A stretch of 64,000 bases of DNA from Gliomastix tumulicola (lineage: Eukaryota > Ascomycota > Sordariomycetes > Hypocreales > Bionectriaceae): contig BCHX01000004.1 in NCBI GenBank assembly GCA_001599755.1, positions 3,720,001-3,784,000 of the forward strand, given 5' to 3'. The stretch's first letter is position 1. Each line of letters starts with the position of its first letter. The notes beneath the pieces were generated by a model that did no database searches, was not told the DNA's origin, and saw only the letters and a program-made list of their open reading frames with translations. A program made the position numbers and the translations under genes. Positions 20,195 to 31,268 of the stretch are shown in pieces.

Positions 20195-20973
20195 AGGAGG
20201 TAGGAGCCGTCTTTTATATTTATGTCTTTTATTTTATTCCCATATACCCAAACAAATCAAATTTATTCAATGACATGAATACCTACTACCAGGTGTCAAT
20301 CTAGTCGTAGGGAGGGTGAGGTCGCCCTTGACTGCCACTGCTGACACTGCGATTTACTTGCGCACTGCTGCCAGGCCACAAAAGGCAGGGTAGTCAGTAC
20401 CATCTGCTCGAGGCAGAAAAGAGACCGAAGATGCGAAGTGAATTGAAATAGATAACGGGAGCAAAGGACCTAATTCCAGCTGCACAACATTTTATTATAT
20501 GTGATGTTGTTCGGAGACTCGAACTACGCCTGGAGTTCAGGCGGCGATAGTTCTATGTTGTGGTGGGCACTCGAGCATCACGGGCACGGATTTAGAGCCT
20601 TCAGCCCCCTAAAGACAGCATCTCCGTCCAAGCTCAAATTTCCTGCCGTCACTCAGGCTCCCACTTTCTTTTTTCTCCATTCGCACCAGCCTCCCTTTTG
20701 CCCTGAAGATGTCGCTCCTCTGACATCGCCCATCTACCGACAAAGTATCGCCGCCCGATCCATTGCCAGGGTATCCGTGCGACAATTACGAGCTGCGACG
20801 ACGAGCTGTGTCCTGAAGGGACACTCATCCTTCGACGACATCGACGCGACGCGCGAGGATCGCCCGAGTCTGCTTCGCTGTCAGCCCTCGCTGACAGCCC
20901 ACAGCGCGGATCCTCCTCAACTTTATCTCTCAACTGCGCACCACAAGCCATCACATCAATTGTGTGAGCCGCC
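20195..20973. other. Intergenic with A+T-rich 3' region
   Basis: The first ~90 bp after the F-box stop are A+T-rich (TTTATATTTATGTCTTTTAT-like) and probably hold its polyadenylation signals. The rest is the iec3 promoter and leader. No gene is seen. Confidence 0.5.
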
Positions 20974-22122
20974 ATGTCCGACGTGATGATGGCCACAGAC
21001 GACCACCCGAGGCACAGTGCCGGGTATAAGTCGTTCAAGAAGAAGTATCGGAAGATGCGCATCGCCTTTGAGCACAAGATGCAGGAGAGCGAGGACATTG
21101 TCAAGCAAGAAGCCAGGGCCAAAGCTACGGTCAAGAGATTGGCAATCGAGAATGAGTACGTTCAAGCAGTCCCCAGCCCAGGACGCCCGCCCTTATGATG
21201 ATAGTAGTAGGCTGACGCCAATGTTTTCCTATCTAGCCGTCTGCTCGACCTCCTCCTCGACATCAACAGCTCATCAGCCATCCCCTCCGAGAAGCGCATC
21301 GACATCTCGAGGCCGCCCGTCGAAGACTCGACGACCATCCTCCCCATCGACCGAGACCACGACGCTGTGTCCAAGGACACCCATCTAAAGCGGCTCGAGG
21401 ACCTCCTCGCAGACGTCCCGCACATGTCGTACGACGTCCTCAGGGACACGAACCCGGAGCTGCTCCGGGAGCTGGAGAAGCCCGACAGCGAGGCGTACCC
21501 GACGCACTTCCTCACGGCCGACGACATCGACAACTACCTGCACGAGATCGACACGAGGCTCGAGCCGGACACGCACGTGCCGACGCTGGCGCCCATCGCC
21601 CACCCCAACCTGCACCCGCCCGTGCACCCGCTGCTGAAGAACCCCAACAGCTCCATCAGCTGGCTGCAGCGCAAGAAGCCGTCCATCTTCAACCACGAGC
21701 CCGAGGCACACGACGACAACGCGGCCGCGACGGGCACGGACAAGGAGGCAGGCGCAGGCGGAGGAGGAGAAGGAGCAGGGTCGTCGACCCGCAAGTCGCG
21801 CGGCGGCAGGGGCGAGCGCTCCGGCAAGGCGAGCAGGCCGAGCAAGCGCACCAGCGCCATCAAGGCTGCCGCCGCTGCCGCTGCCGACAAGGGCGGCGAC
21901 TGGGACGCGAGCATGGACGAGGACCCGGACTTTGCCTCGACGCCCGTGCCCAAGGGCAAACGCAAGCGCGCCGCCGCCGCCGTCGACGACGACGCAGGCT
22001 ACCGGCCCAAGTCCGGTAGCAGGCCCACGAAGAAGAAGCGAAAGAGCGAGGGCGGCGCCGACGGGACGCCGACCGTCTCGCGTAAGAGCAAGAAGGACGT
22101 GGCCCCTGTGGACGACGACTAG
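20974..22122 (+). CDS. iec3: INO80 chromatin-remodelling complex subunit Iec3
   Basis: Two exons (20974-21155, 21237-22122) join to 355 residues. The N-terminal segment with YKSFKKKYRKMRIAFEHKM and RLLDLLLDIN spans the splice junction and matches the Iec3 family of INO80 subunits described in fission yeast. The family is thought to sit on the fungal-specific periphery of the nuclear INO80 remodeller. The central part contains a conserved LEDLLADVPHMSYDVLRD and DIDNYLHEID region. From about residue 205 on the tail is disordered, rich in Gly, Ala, Lys and Arg, with nuclear-localisation-like patches such as PKGKRKR and KKKRKSE. The 81-bp intron has a GTACGT donor, a GCTGAC branch site and a TAG acceptor. 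Confidence 0.85.
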
Positions 22123-22702
22123 AAGATCTATCTTGGATGGGGTGGACGCCTCCGGGAGCGGATATGACACCGGACACACACCCCTTTTGCTACGAGCATG
22201 TGTTGGTTGGGGAACTCTGAGGGCGCACTCTCCTGACGAGTGTGTGTATCCTCTTTGCCTTTGTATTTCTACGTTTGTATGATTTGGCCTACTGGCAGAG
22301 TCAGATACGGGAAAGGATGACGGGGGAAAATCGACGAGAAGAGGCGTTTTGACGAATTGGGCTGGCTTATTACTGGGATTATGCCGCAAGACATTCTTTT
22401 TATCAGAATCACACTAGGCAAAGTCATGGCTGAGCTCAATGGATATATTTCTTGATTTTGCGCTTTATAAGTAGTACTCCTTTGGCCTATATACACGACA
22501 CATCCGGGCGACTAAATCCACCGATATACCCAGGTTCCTGCTTTCTATGGGAAGAAAGAGCGCTGTCTAGAAAATCAGGTGCAAAATGTCCGTCCCAGCA
22601 TGCTATCCGGCTGCGCGAGTTCCGGATAATCATCATCCTCCTCTCTAGCCTCCCCCCTAAAACTCCGTAGTTCAGAGATTTCTATCTAGGAAGCTTCCTC
22701 CT
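22123..22702. other. Convergent 3' intergenic region
   Basis: About 580 bp lies between the stop codons of iec3 (plus) and the isocitrate dehydrogenase gene (minus). No gene is seen. Confidence 0.5.
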
Positions 22703-24257
22703 TCACAGCTTCTCCTTGAGGAGAGACTTCATCCTCCGCTCGACGGCGTTGAGGTACTCGGTGGTGGTGACGTAGTCGCTGCGCTCCTTCTTGCCGCAGG
22801 CGAGGGCGAGGTCCTTGGTCATGATTCCGTCGACGTCAACAGTATCAATACAGGCCTTCTCGAGGCTCTCGGCAAAGGCAACGACTTCCGGGGTGTCGTC
22901 GAGCTTGCCGCGCTGGACGAGGCCGCGGGTCCAGGCGAAGATGGAGGCGATGGGGTTGGTCGAGGTCTCACGGCCCTTCTGGTGCTCGCGGTAGTGGCGG
23001 GTGACGGTGCCGTGGGCGGCCTCGGACTCGAAGGTCTTGCCGTCGGGGGTGATGAGGACTGAGGTCATGAGGCCCAGGGAGCCGAAGCCCTGGGCGACGA
23101 TGTCAGACTGGACGTCACCGTCGTAGTCTGTTTATTTGGAGTCAGCGTCTGTTTTCACACCGGAAAAAGAAAAGAAAAAGATAAAAAAGATAAAAATAGG
23201 AACCCGGGGAACCCGGGGAACCTACTCTTCAGGGCCATGATGTAGCCGCCGGTGCTCTTGATCATCTGCGCAACCATGTCGTCGATGAGACGGTGCTCGT
23301 ACCAGATGCCCTTGGCCTCAAACTCCGCCTTGTACTGCGCGTCGTACAGCTCCTGGAAGATGTCCTTGAACCGGCCGTCGTACTTCTTGAGGATGGTGTT
23401 CTTGGTGCTCATGTACAGCGGCAAGGCCTTGTCGAGCGCGAGCTTGAACGAGGCGTGCGCGAAGCCGCTGATGCTCTCGTCCGTGTTGTACTGGGTCTGG
23501 GCGACGCCGCCGCCGCTCTTGAAGTCGAAGACCTCGATCTCCTCGGGCTGGCCGCCCTCGGGCGTGTAGACCATGGAGAGCTTGCCCGGGCCGGGGATGA
23601 CGAGGTCCTTGGCGCGGTACTGGTCGCCGAAGGCGTGGCGGCCGATGATGATGGGCTTCTCCCAGCCGGGGACGAGGCGGGGGATGCGCGGGATGACGAT
23701 GGGCTCGCGGAAGACGGTGCCGCCGAGGGCGTTTCGGATCGTGCCGTTGGGGGAGAGCCACACTATAGAGTCACACAAGTCAGGAAAAAGAGATCCAAAT
23801 GCGAAGTGCCGAGTTAACACCTACTCTGCTTGAGGTTGAACTCCTTGACACGAGCCTCATCAGGCGTGATGGTGGCGCACTTGATGCCGACCGAGTACTT
23901 CTTGATCGCTTCGGCGGCGTCGAGCGTCACCTTGTCATCGGTCTGGTCGCGGTACTCGAGCCCGAGGTCGTAGTACTTGATGTCGACGTCGAGGTACGGG
24001 AAGATGAACTTGTCCTTGATGTCCTTCCAGATGACGCGGGTCATCTCGTCCCCGTCGAGCTCGACGACGGGGTTCTTGACCTTGATCTTGGTGGCGGCGG
24101 CGGAAGCCATGGTGCGGCGGGCTCGCGTCTGGACGGCGCCGAGAGTAGCTGCTGCCGGTCGGAGGAAGGGAGACGGCCGGGGAGAGGCGGAGGCGGCGGC
24201 GGCTGCGGTAACGGCTCGGAGTCGGAGGGAGGAGCGAAGGAGGACCGGAGCGCTCAT
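22703..24257 (-). CDS. idp1: NADP-dependent isocitrate dehydrogenase, mitochondrial/cytosolic
   Basis: Three exons (23825-24257, 23226-23762, 22703-23127) join to 464 residues. It oxidises isocitrate to 2-oxoglutarate and makes NADPH. The first 49 residues are Arg/Ala/Ser-rich with no acidic residue, a mitochondrial presequence. A second ATG at 24110 (residue 50, [20 protein letters not shown]) begins just where the mature enzyme starts, so a cytosolic form is plausible. Family motifs seen are [12 protein letters not shown], the substrate loop with SPNGTIRN, and the isocitrate/isopropylmalate dehydrogenase signature [20 protein letters not shown], whose NYDGDV part is completed by splicing. 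The C-terminus ends in KEKL, not a canonical peroxisomal SKL. The introns are 62 and 98 bp. Confidence 0.96.
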
Positions 24258-24311
24258 GATGGAGGAAAGGAGGGGGGAAGGGGAGGGATCGGGCGGGAGG
24301 AGGGGAACCGG

Positions 24312-24317
24312 TTTATA
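24312..24317 (-). promoter_or_regulatory. TATA box of idp1
   Basis: TATAAA reads on the minus strand 55 bp upstream of ATG 24257. It would place transcription start about 25-30 bp before that codon. This supports 24257 and excludes the longer open frame beginning at 24422. Confidence 0.5.
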
Positions 24318-25595
24318 AGGGCGTCTGTTCGCTTCGAGGAACGAGAGCGGAACGGCCAAAGGAGGGGCAGTGCGGGCGGCGGCGCACGCAATTGGAGGAG
24401 ATGCGACGAGCGGCAGCAGCACGCGGCAGTTTCTAGAAGGTCCAGCTGGCTGACTGGTGAAGGCAGCAGGGAAAGAATCGCGAGGAGAACTCGGATGTGC
24501 GCCGAGTAGATGCCGTCCCTAAGCCGAGGATAAGGGATAAAAGTAGGCGGAGAGGCGCAAAAAAGCGGAGGGGGGTTGAGTGAAGATGCGACCGGACTTG
24601 AGATTCCGGGGCTGCTTAGCGGCACCTTGTTTTTGTTTTTCCTGGAAGCGGGAGCACGGGTCAATGGAAGTCGATAAGAGCCAAGAGGTTATAAAGACAC
24701 GGCGGAGCGTCACGTAACGTACGAGGAGGCGTCGAGGCTATCGGCCGAGCTGCTGGTCTGCTGCTTGCTGAGGATGAAGAGGAAGCGAGAATCGAAGAGC
24801 GGAGGAGGGCGGCGGGACATCTACTATAAATCACACCAGCAAGCTCAGCAGAGCGCGGAAGAGGGGCCACCGCCGTGTCAATTCCTGGGTAACTATTATT
24901 ATTATTTATTACTTTCCCATCCCCCTCTCACCGTCTTGGGTCACAGGTTCACCGATCACGGACGCTGGAGTGGGCGCAAGAGCCCCCTGCTGGGAACCCT
25001 GGATGAACCCTCCACCTGGGATGGATGGATCTGAGATCATGGATTTTTTTTTCTCGCTTCTTATTTTTTATCCCCTCTTAAGCCTCGTATGGCCGAGCAT
25101 CGGCACAATTACGTCGCGGAAGACCGAGCTGCAAGGGTACGGCCGACGGAGTAGACGCCGAGGGTTAGCGTCATGCTTAGCAGCTGATGGTGGGAGGACA
25201 GGGACGGCTTCCCCTCCGTCCAATGTTCCATATGCCTCTTCTGGGGCTTCTGGGGGGGAAAGGGTGGGAGGGGCGCTTCCAGTCAGGTGCGATAGTCGCA
25301 TATGCAGCTGCACGCAGAACGTCTGCCTGCCTGCATGCATGGGAGGGCAATTTATCACCTCGGCCGCAGCCTAGAAGCCGTGGGATGGAGGAGGGGTCGA
25401 GCTCTCCATGTCCGCTGCAGGAGATGCCCAAAGGAGAGAAAATCCGGGGGTTGGTGCGGAGAAGGCAGTCAGGAGTTGGGTCAGTCGTGATCAGACGTGA
25501 TCAGAAATGATACCATCGGGTCGGACCACCTTCCCCTTTCTGCCTGAGAGCTGCGTTGTCTGGGCTGCATGCAGGGAACGACGTTGTGCTGGCGG
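24318..25595. other. Intergenic, tandem genes
   Basis: About 1.3 kb upstream of idp1 and downstream of the short-chain dehydrogenase stop. It contains an ATT-repeat tract near 24893-24910 and T-rich patches near 25045-25070. Short frames in this region have no recognisable content. Confidence 0.45.
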
Positions 25596-26420
25596 TTATG
25601 CGCTTCGGCTGAGCGGTTCCTGCTCCTCCTCGGGATACACCATCCTCCTCGTCACGCCGCCGTCGACCACCATCTCGACGCCCGTCACCCCGTCGCTCTC
25701 GGCGAGATACAGCACCGCCTTGGTGATGTCGCCCACCTTGCCCACCCGCCCCGTCAGCTGCCACCGGTGGTCCTGCTCGCCGAGCCCTTCCTCCCACCGT
25801 CTGCCCGCCTCGTCTGCGGCCTTGCACTCGTCCTCGACGTGGATCCACCCCGGCAGCACCGCGCTCACCCTGATGCCCCGGTCCGACAGCGAGACGGCCA
25901 TGCTCTGCGTCAAGCCCACGAGCCCGGCCTTGGTCGTCGAGTAGGCCTCGTTGTGCGGCTCGCTCTGGAACGCCCGCGTCGACGACACGTGCACCACGCA
26001 CCCGCCCGTCTCCCGCCCGGGCCTTTTACTCAGCAGCGGCAGACACGCCTGCGTCATGAGCATCGGCCCCGTCAGGTTCGTCTGCAGGCTCCTGTCCCAT
26101 TCCTCAAGCGTCATGTCCTCCAGCTTCGTGCCACCGACCCCGCCCGTGTACGCCGCGTTGTTCACGAGGCAGTCCAGCCGGCCGTCGAACAGCCCGCTCG
26201 CCTGTGCAACGGCGTGGCGGACCTGCGCGGGGTCTCGCACGTCGGTCGTAGCATAGTTGAAGTCCGTCTCGAGCTTGAATTTCTTGCTGAGGACGGAGGC
26301 GGTGTGCTCCAGCTCGGCGTGGTTTGAGTCGAGGAGGTAGACACGGTGGCCCAGCGACAGAAGATGTCGGCTGAGGCCACGGCCAATCCCCCGTCCAGCA
26401 CCAGTGATGAGGAAGTGCAT
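25596..26420 (-). CDS. Short-chain dehydrogenase/reductase (SDR)
   Basis: This single exon encodes 274 residues, starting at the ATG at 26420. The open frame extends upstream to an ATG at 26519, but the cofactor fold begins directly at MHFLITGAGRGIG. A classical SDR layout is visible: TGAGRGIG (residues 6-13), Asp31 at the end of the second strand (which favours NAD over NADP), NNAA (87-90), Ser146/Ser147, and the catalytic pair Tyr160-x3-Lys164. The LPGW and VDGG motifs near the C-terminus are also normal. The substrate cannot be told from sequence; the family ranges from sugars and polyols to lipids. It lies downstream of, and on the same strand as, the coiled-coil gene with about 300 bp between them, which is ordinary spacing and does not imply shared function. 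Confidence 0.88.
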   Translation of the reverse strand: MHFLITGAGRGIGRGLSRHLLSLGHRVYLLDSNHAELEHTASVLSKKFKLETDFNYATTDVRDPAQVRHAVAQASGLFDGRLDCLVNNAAYTGGVGGTKLEDMTLEEWDRSLQTNLTGPMLMTQACLPLLSKRPGRETGGCVVHVSSTRAFQSEPHNEAYSTTKAGLVGLTQSMAVSLSDRGIRVSAVLPGWIHVEDECKAADEAGRRWEEGLGEQDHRWQLTGRVGKVGDITKAVLYLAESDGVTGVEMVVDGGVTRRMVYPEEEQEPLSRSA

Positions 26421-26736
26421 GTCTGCTGTTGCAATATCAGGAAGCTGTAGTTGTGCAGTATACAAGTGGAAGTGATTTAGAAGGTGAGTTCGAAAGCGCC
26501 AATGGAAGAGCCATACCATCTACTTTAACAATGCACCAATGATGATGTCATGATGGATCCTGTTAGCTGGAACACGCCCCAGATCGACTTGAGGATTGAT
26601 ACGATAGGTTTACGCCAGCATCAGACTGGCTCGTACGGTGTAGCTGACGATGATCATCGATTGTCCCTCTATGAATCGTACATGGCGCACTGCCCTACTG
26701 ATATTGAGAATGAAATCCAAAAGCTACTGATCCCAC
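26421..26736. other. Short tandem intergenic region
   Basis: About 316 bp between the coiled-coil gene stop and the SDR start on the same strand. It must hold the 3' end of one gene and the promoter of the other. No gene is seen. Confidence 0.5.
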
Positions 26737-28511
26737 CTAGACGTCGAAGATATCGCCAATGCCTTCCCCTCCGCCTCTCCTCACGTCTACAATGTCCAGC
26801 CTCCATCCTTCCCAGTGCATCAGCGATCGCTTGATCTCCTTAATCCTTTCAATGCGTCGCTTCGACTCCTCAGCCTGCGCAGTCTTGAAGGCGTCCTCGT
26901 CAAAGTCCATATCATCGTCATCCAGGAGCTCATCGTCGCCTCCGCCAGCCAGAGCATTGAGACCGCTAGTGAAGAAGTCGCCGATCCCACCAGCAGTGCC
27001 CGCCTTTCTGTGGGAGGCTGAGTGTGGGTAGCCGCCCGACAGATCGACGTCTTGGAATCCGGGGCTCGTCGACTCCATCTCACGCCGCTTCTCGATCCAT
27101 GCCCCGCTGCGCAGCTCGTGGTTTTCGCTCTCGAGGCTGCGGATTTGTCGCAGGAGCTTAGCTCTCTCCTCGTTCTCCAGCTCATCAACGCCTTCGTCGT
27201 CAAGGCCGCCACCTCCTTCTGTTGACTTGCGGCTGCGGAGCTTAACGTTCTCGGCGTCAAGCTTTTCGACCTTGGCTTTGAGCTCCTTGACTTCTTTCTC
27301 TGCGGCCTCCTTTTCCTTTCTTAGGGCTTGTGATCGGGCGTCCTGTTCCTTGTGTAGCGTTGTCAGGGTCGCCACCTTCTTCTCAAGACCCTCGACCTTC
27401 TTGCTGAGCTCGTCCTTGGCCGTGGTCTCGCTCTTGAGGTTCTCCTCCAGTGTGCGGACCTTGGTCTCGGCGCTCGAGCGCTCGCTTCCTTCCTTGACAG
27501 CCTTCTCCGTCGTACGTTCGAGGTTGCGCTTGAGGTCTTGGAGCTCGCGCTGGGCCTTGCCGGCAGCGGATTCGGCACGCGCCACCTTGTCTTCGAGCGC
27601 TGTGACCTGTTCTTTCTCGGAGGATGCGCCACTCTCGTGTCGCTCCAGGCGGGCCTTGAGTTTGGAAATTTCGATCTCCATCGACTCAATGGTGGATGAC
27701 TTGGAATCTAGCTCGGCTCGGAGGTCTGCTGGGGGCGATGCCATGGAGACCGAGGCACGATGTCCGTGGCCTCCGCGCGACACTTGTTGCTGCAGCTGTG
27801 TATTCTGGCGCTGGAGAGACGCAATCTCGCTCTTCTGTGAGTCTACTTAGTACCGCGTGGACGCAAGCTCGGGTGTTAAGAGAGAATCCTACCAGCTTCT
27901 CCGTGTCTTCATCTCCCTTGTCAGCGGTGTCACCCTCCGCCTCCCGCAGGTCAGCCAGCTCCTCCTCGGCTTTCTTCCATCTCTTCTCTGCGTCTGCCGA
28001 GTCCTTGGTCAAGCGCTTGTTCTCCTTCTCAAGCTCTTCTATGCGCGCGACATGCTTCCTGTAGATATCGGGCGCTGTGTCGCCCTCCGGACTGAAGGGC
28101 CCAGGTGACGGCGGTGGTCCGGCAGAACCGGCACGGAATGATGTCGATCGTAGCTTGGACTGCTGGGCGAGCGAGGGTGTCGCGGCGGGAGATGAATCAT
28201 CGGGCTTGTCGTCCTCGACAGCCTTCTCATCTGCCTCTGCAGCCTCGGGCGCATCTTCATCGGCAGCAGGGGGCTCTGTGGAGGCTGTCGCAGTAACGTC
28301 GGCGGCCTCGTCCTTCGAGGGCTCTTCCTTGGCCTCGTCTTTGGATTTCTTCGATGCGCCGGCCTTCTTGTTCTTTTTCTTCATTTGTTCGACCTGGCGG
28401 GGCTTCGTCAGCTCTCTGGGATGACGCGGCGTTACCAATGGCCCGTCAACCTACGCGCTTCTTGGCCGCAGCAATCTTCTCCTGGCGGGCTTTCTCCTCT
28501 GCGTCTGCCAT
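26737..28511 (-). CDS. Golgin-like fungal coiled-coil protein
   Basis: Three exons (28455-28511, 27893-28393, 26737-27834) join to 551 residues. The N-terminus MADAEEKARQEKIAAAKKRV leads into a Lys-rich then acidic disordered segment. From about residue 130 to 400 the sequence is almost continuous heptad-like coiled coil rich in Glu, Lys and Leu (RIEELEKENKRLTKD, LEDKVARAESAAGKAQREL), with a Ser-rich break near exon 3's start. An acidic patch DDELLDDDDMDFDED precedes a compact conserved C-terminus (RRIERIKEIKRSLMHWEGWR, ending GEGIGDIFDV). It resembles fungal proteins annotated as M-protein-repeat or golgin-like. The short C-terminal domain is the part most likely to be functional, perhaps for membrane or Rab/Arf binding, but that is inference. 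The introns are 61 and 58 bp. Confidence 0.8.
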
Positions 28512-29414
28512 TGTGACGGCTGTGTAAGGAATTGACGGTTCAGTCACTCTAGGAGCTCATTTAGAGTTGGAAGGCAAAAGGGCGAGACCAATCACGCGAC
28601 AGGGAGGGTTGCCAAGGGCTGAGGCTGAGCTTGTGGTGATGATTGGAATGCGTCGAAGCTTGGTTGAGGTACCCGTTCCCGTCCTAGAAGCAGCGTCATG
28701 CCTTGGGAGTCCGGCGTAAAAGGTGGCCTTCTGTAGGTGGGCCCACTTTATCAACAGCTTGGGAGCTTGCTAGCAGGCAGACAACCAGTCAGGCCTCCCA
28801 ACGACTCCAGCAAGGAGACATATCTTCAGGTAAATTACGATTGGAATTGATTGTAGCGGCTCATATAAGGTAGTAGCTCCATAATACCTAGAGTCAGTGG
28901 TAGAAATTGGGAGTAGGCCTCAGCAGTAGTAACTTCCAGTTGGTGTCCGTCACATAAGGGAGGTAGGTGCATGCGCCCAACTTAAGTGCTTGGTCACTTC
29001 TAGCTGCAGGTGCGTCCTGTCCATGATAGATGGAAATTAATTACAAACCCAAAGCCACACTCCTCGATTGGTCAAAGGCCGCGTTCAAATAGATTACCGT
29101 TCTTGGTCTGATCCATTTTACTAGCAACTCATGATACATCTCGATGGTTGATCTGCAGCCATTTTCCGTTCAGGGTAGCCCACCTCGTCTTCACTCCGCG
29201 CTCAGTTTGAGGCAAGTGCACCCAACTGCCAACTCGCTCCTTCCTTGAATTCTGTTCCTGTGTTTTCGCGTGGCCCTTCTTTCCCCGTCAAGAACAAGAT
29301 GCCTTGGAATCGCATGCGGTGACCAAGACGCTGTTTCTCCTCAACACCATCATCTCATGGCATCCTCCCAGTCACAACTCTTTGATCTTCACAACCTCCA
29401 CCTCGCGTAACATC
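28512..29414. other. Divergent intergenic region
   Basis: About 900 bp between the coiled-coil gene and the AT-hook gene, transcribed away from each other. No gene is seen. A frame from 29304 reads into the AT-hook gene but begins at TTG. Confidence 0.5.
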
Positions 29415-31268
29415 ATGAATTGGATGGGAGGTGCACTAAGAAACAATACTCGAAGTTCACAATGGTACGCAAATGCGGGCCGGAAAAGGAAAAGCTCTGC
29501 CAGAGCGCGGGATAAGTGTGCCACTGACGATACATCCTCTGCAAAGCATGGGCCGGCGACAGCTGTTTACACGCCTAGTCCTATTCGAAAGTCTGCAAGT
29601 ACAGAGGAATGCGTCGGAGATGATTCAACAGCGCCAAATACGTCGCGTAGGCGTCACCTGCCGCCGCCAATACCTACGCTTCGAAGCAACGCTCAGCACT
29701 CTCAGCTGGAGACAGTGCGAAATCGTGTCCCCGATTTGAGTCCCCTGAAAGAAACGGCAGAGACTTCCAGCAATGACGATGCCAGCGTGGAGAGAAAGCG
29801 TCTTCAGTTGCTCGGGAAAGCAGACTGGGTGGGCATTGGACCCCAGAAGGCTCTCCTCCAAAGCCTAGCACCTCCAGCTAGACTCGAATCTAGCTTGGTG
29901 AAGCGACAAGGCAAGCCTCTGATCTTAAGGAACTCGGCCAATGTTTCCCCTCGGCATCGACGATCAGATTTCAATTCTCGCCACCTCGGCCGACCTCGGA
30001 GTAGCACGCACCTTCGGATAGGTGATCGTGATATGATATGGAGCCGAGAGAATAACTCGATTAGGAGCCCGACTGTCGCAGCATCGTCATCTTCAGCTAG
30101 AGAGGACGGGTCCTCGCAACTAGCATCATCATCGACGTACTTCTCTCCGCTGGTGCCTTCCACTCCACCGGAGAGGTCAAAAACCGCCCAGAAAAGCCTG
30201 CCGGACGGTATCGGGACGAAACGCCGAAGACTCGACACAATCCAGCCCGAGTACGACGGAACATATCAGTCGCTTGGCACCCACATACATCGAGAGAGAA
30301 CCCCTAAAGATGGCCTTGTTATCCGCTCGCCGACGTCAGCACTTCACCATCCTCAGCCCTCTCGGCACTCGCAGCCGTCTGTCATCAACTTGAAGTCGCC
30401 GGCATCAAATCAATCCCAGAGCATGGTTGCTCAGCCGGAATCAATTGAAAGCGCGCCTCGCTGCAATCCAGACGAGCTCAGGTGGCGAGAGTTCCTCCAG
30501 CTGAGAGGCACTCAAGTGCCACAGGATCCCGCGAATGATGCGTTGACACGTACAGTGCAGAGCCAGGCGATGCGGCGTTTTGGGGATTTTCCTTACCACG
30601 CACCAGTAGATGCAGGAAGGGGAGGCAGTCCAGACCGAGGTGCCTTCACCAGGCAGATGAAAACCTCGACTCACGCATCGAAGATCAACCTCCCCGTCGT
30701 GGATCATCGTTCTCTGCCGATCCAGCAACAGGCAAATGACGACAAGGAATCGTGGTGGAGGTTAATTACATGTGGCTATGTCGATGACATAAGAAAGGGT
30801 GGTTTTGAGGCAGCACGGAACAGAACTGTGCAAGAAATATGCCGCCCAGCGTCATCTCCATCGTCCCGTGTGGCACATTTACCGTCAACTGTGCAAGGGA
30901 ACGCTTTTGCACCAGTCTTAGAGAATGACGCTGGTGATTTCCCGACCACAATAACCGGCGATGACTGGGACTGGACGGACCTTGCGCACCAACAAGCCAC
31001 ACAACAACAAGTGTCCAACCAAAGACAGTCGTCGTCTCTCAAGTTCAGCCAGCCGCCGACTTTCGTGGGGAGATTGGCGTCAATGGATGAGTCAATGAAG
31101 CCCCGCGCCTTAAAACCACCAGCGAAGAGAAAGCGAGGTCGCCCGAGGAAGGAGAGAAGTCCACATCGCCCTGACATTCGTGCATGGCCAACCCTCGACG
31201 GAGATCCTATAGATGATATGACGTCCTCAACAAGTCATGAAATAGTGGCCGGCGTACAATTACCGTGA
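29415..31268 (+). CDS. Fungal-specific protein with C-terminal AT-hook
   Basis: This single exon encodes 617 residues. The first ATG in frame is at 29415 (MNWMGGALRNNTRSSQ). The protein is mostly disordered, rich in Ser, Pro, Arg and Gln. Near the C-terminus the sequence KRKRGRPRKERS is a classical AT-hook (GRPRK core) that binds the minor groove of A+T-rich DNA. It is followed by PDIRAWPTLDGDPIDD, a short conserved-looking end. A central block (PDELRWREFLQLRGTQVPQDP) may be a short structured motif. Nuclear action in chromatin or transcription is likely from the AT-hook, but I do not recognise a named family. Introns cannot be excluded, though no strong donor/acceptor pair is needed to keep the frame. 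Confidence 0.7.
   Translation: MNWMGGALRNNTRSSQWYANAGRKRKSSARARDKCATDDTSSAKHGPATAVYTPSPIRKSASTEECVGDDSTAPNTSRRRHLPPPIPTLRSNAQHSQLETVRNRVPDLSPLKETAETSSNDDASVERKRLQLLGKADWVGIGPQKALLQSLAPPARLESSLVKRQGKPLILRNSANVSPRHRRSDFNSRHLGRPRSSTHLRIGDRDMIWSRENNSIRSPTVAASSSSAREDGSSQLASSSTYFSPLVPSTPPERSKTAQKSLPDGIGTKRRRLDTIQPEYDGTYQSLGTHIHRERTPKDGLVIRSPTSALHHPQPSRHSQPSVINLKSPASNQSQSMVAQPESIESAPRCNPDELRWREFLQLRGTQVPQDPANDALTRTVQSQAMRRFGDFPYHAPVDAGRGGSPDRGAFTRQMKTSTHASKINLPVVDHRSLPIQQQANDDKESWWRLITCGYVDDIRKGGFEAARNRTVQEICRPASSPSSRVAHLPSTVQGNAFAPVLENDAGDFPTTITGDDWDWTDLAHQQATQQQVSNQRQSSSLKFSQPPTFVGRLASMDESMKPRALKPPAKRKRGRPRKERSPHRPDIRAWPTLDGDPIDDMTSSTSHEIVAGVQLP

Noticed and set aside
21385..22389. 334-residue minus-strand frame
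   Set aside because: Antisense to iec3; Val/Arg/Gly-rich with no family features.
24258..24422. 55-residue extension of IDP
   Set aside because: It lies across the TATA box, so it should be upstream of the transcript.
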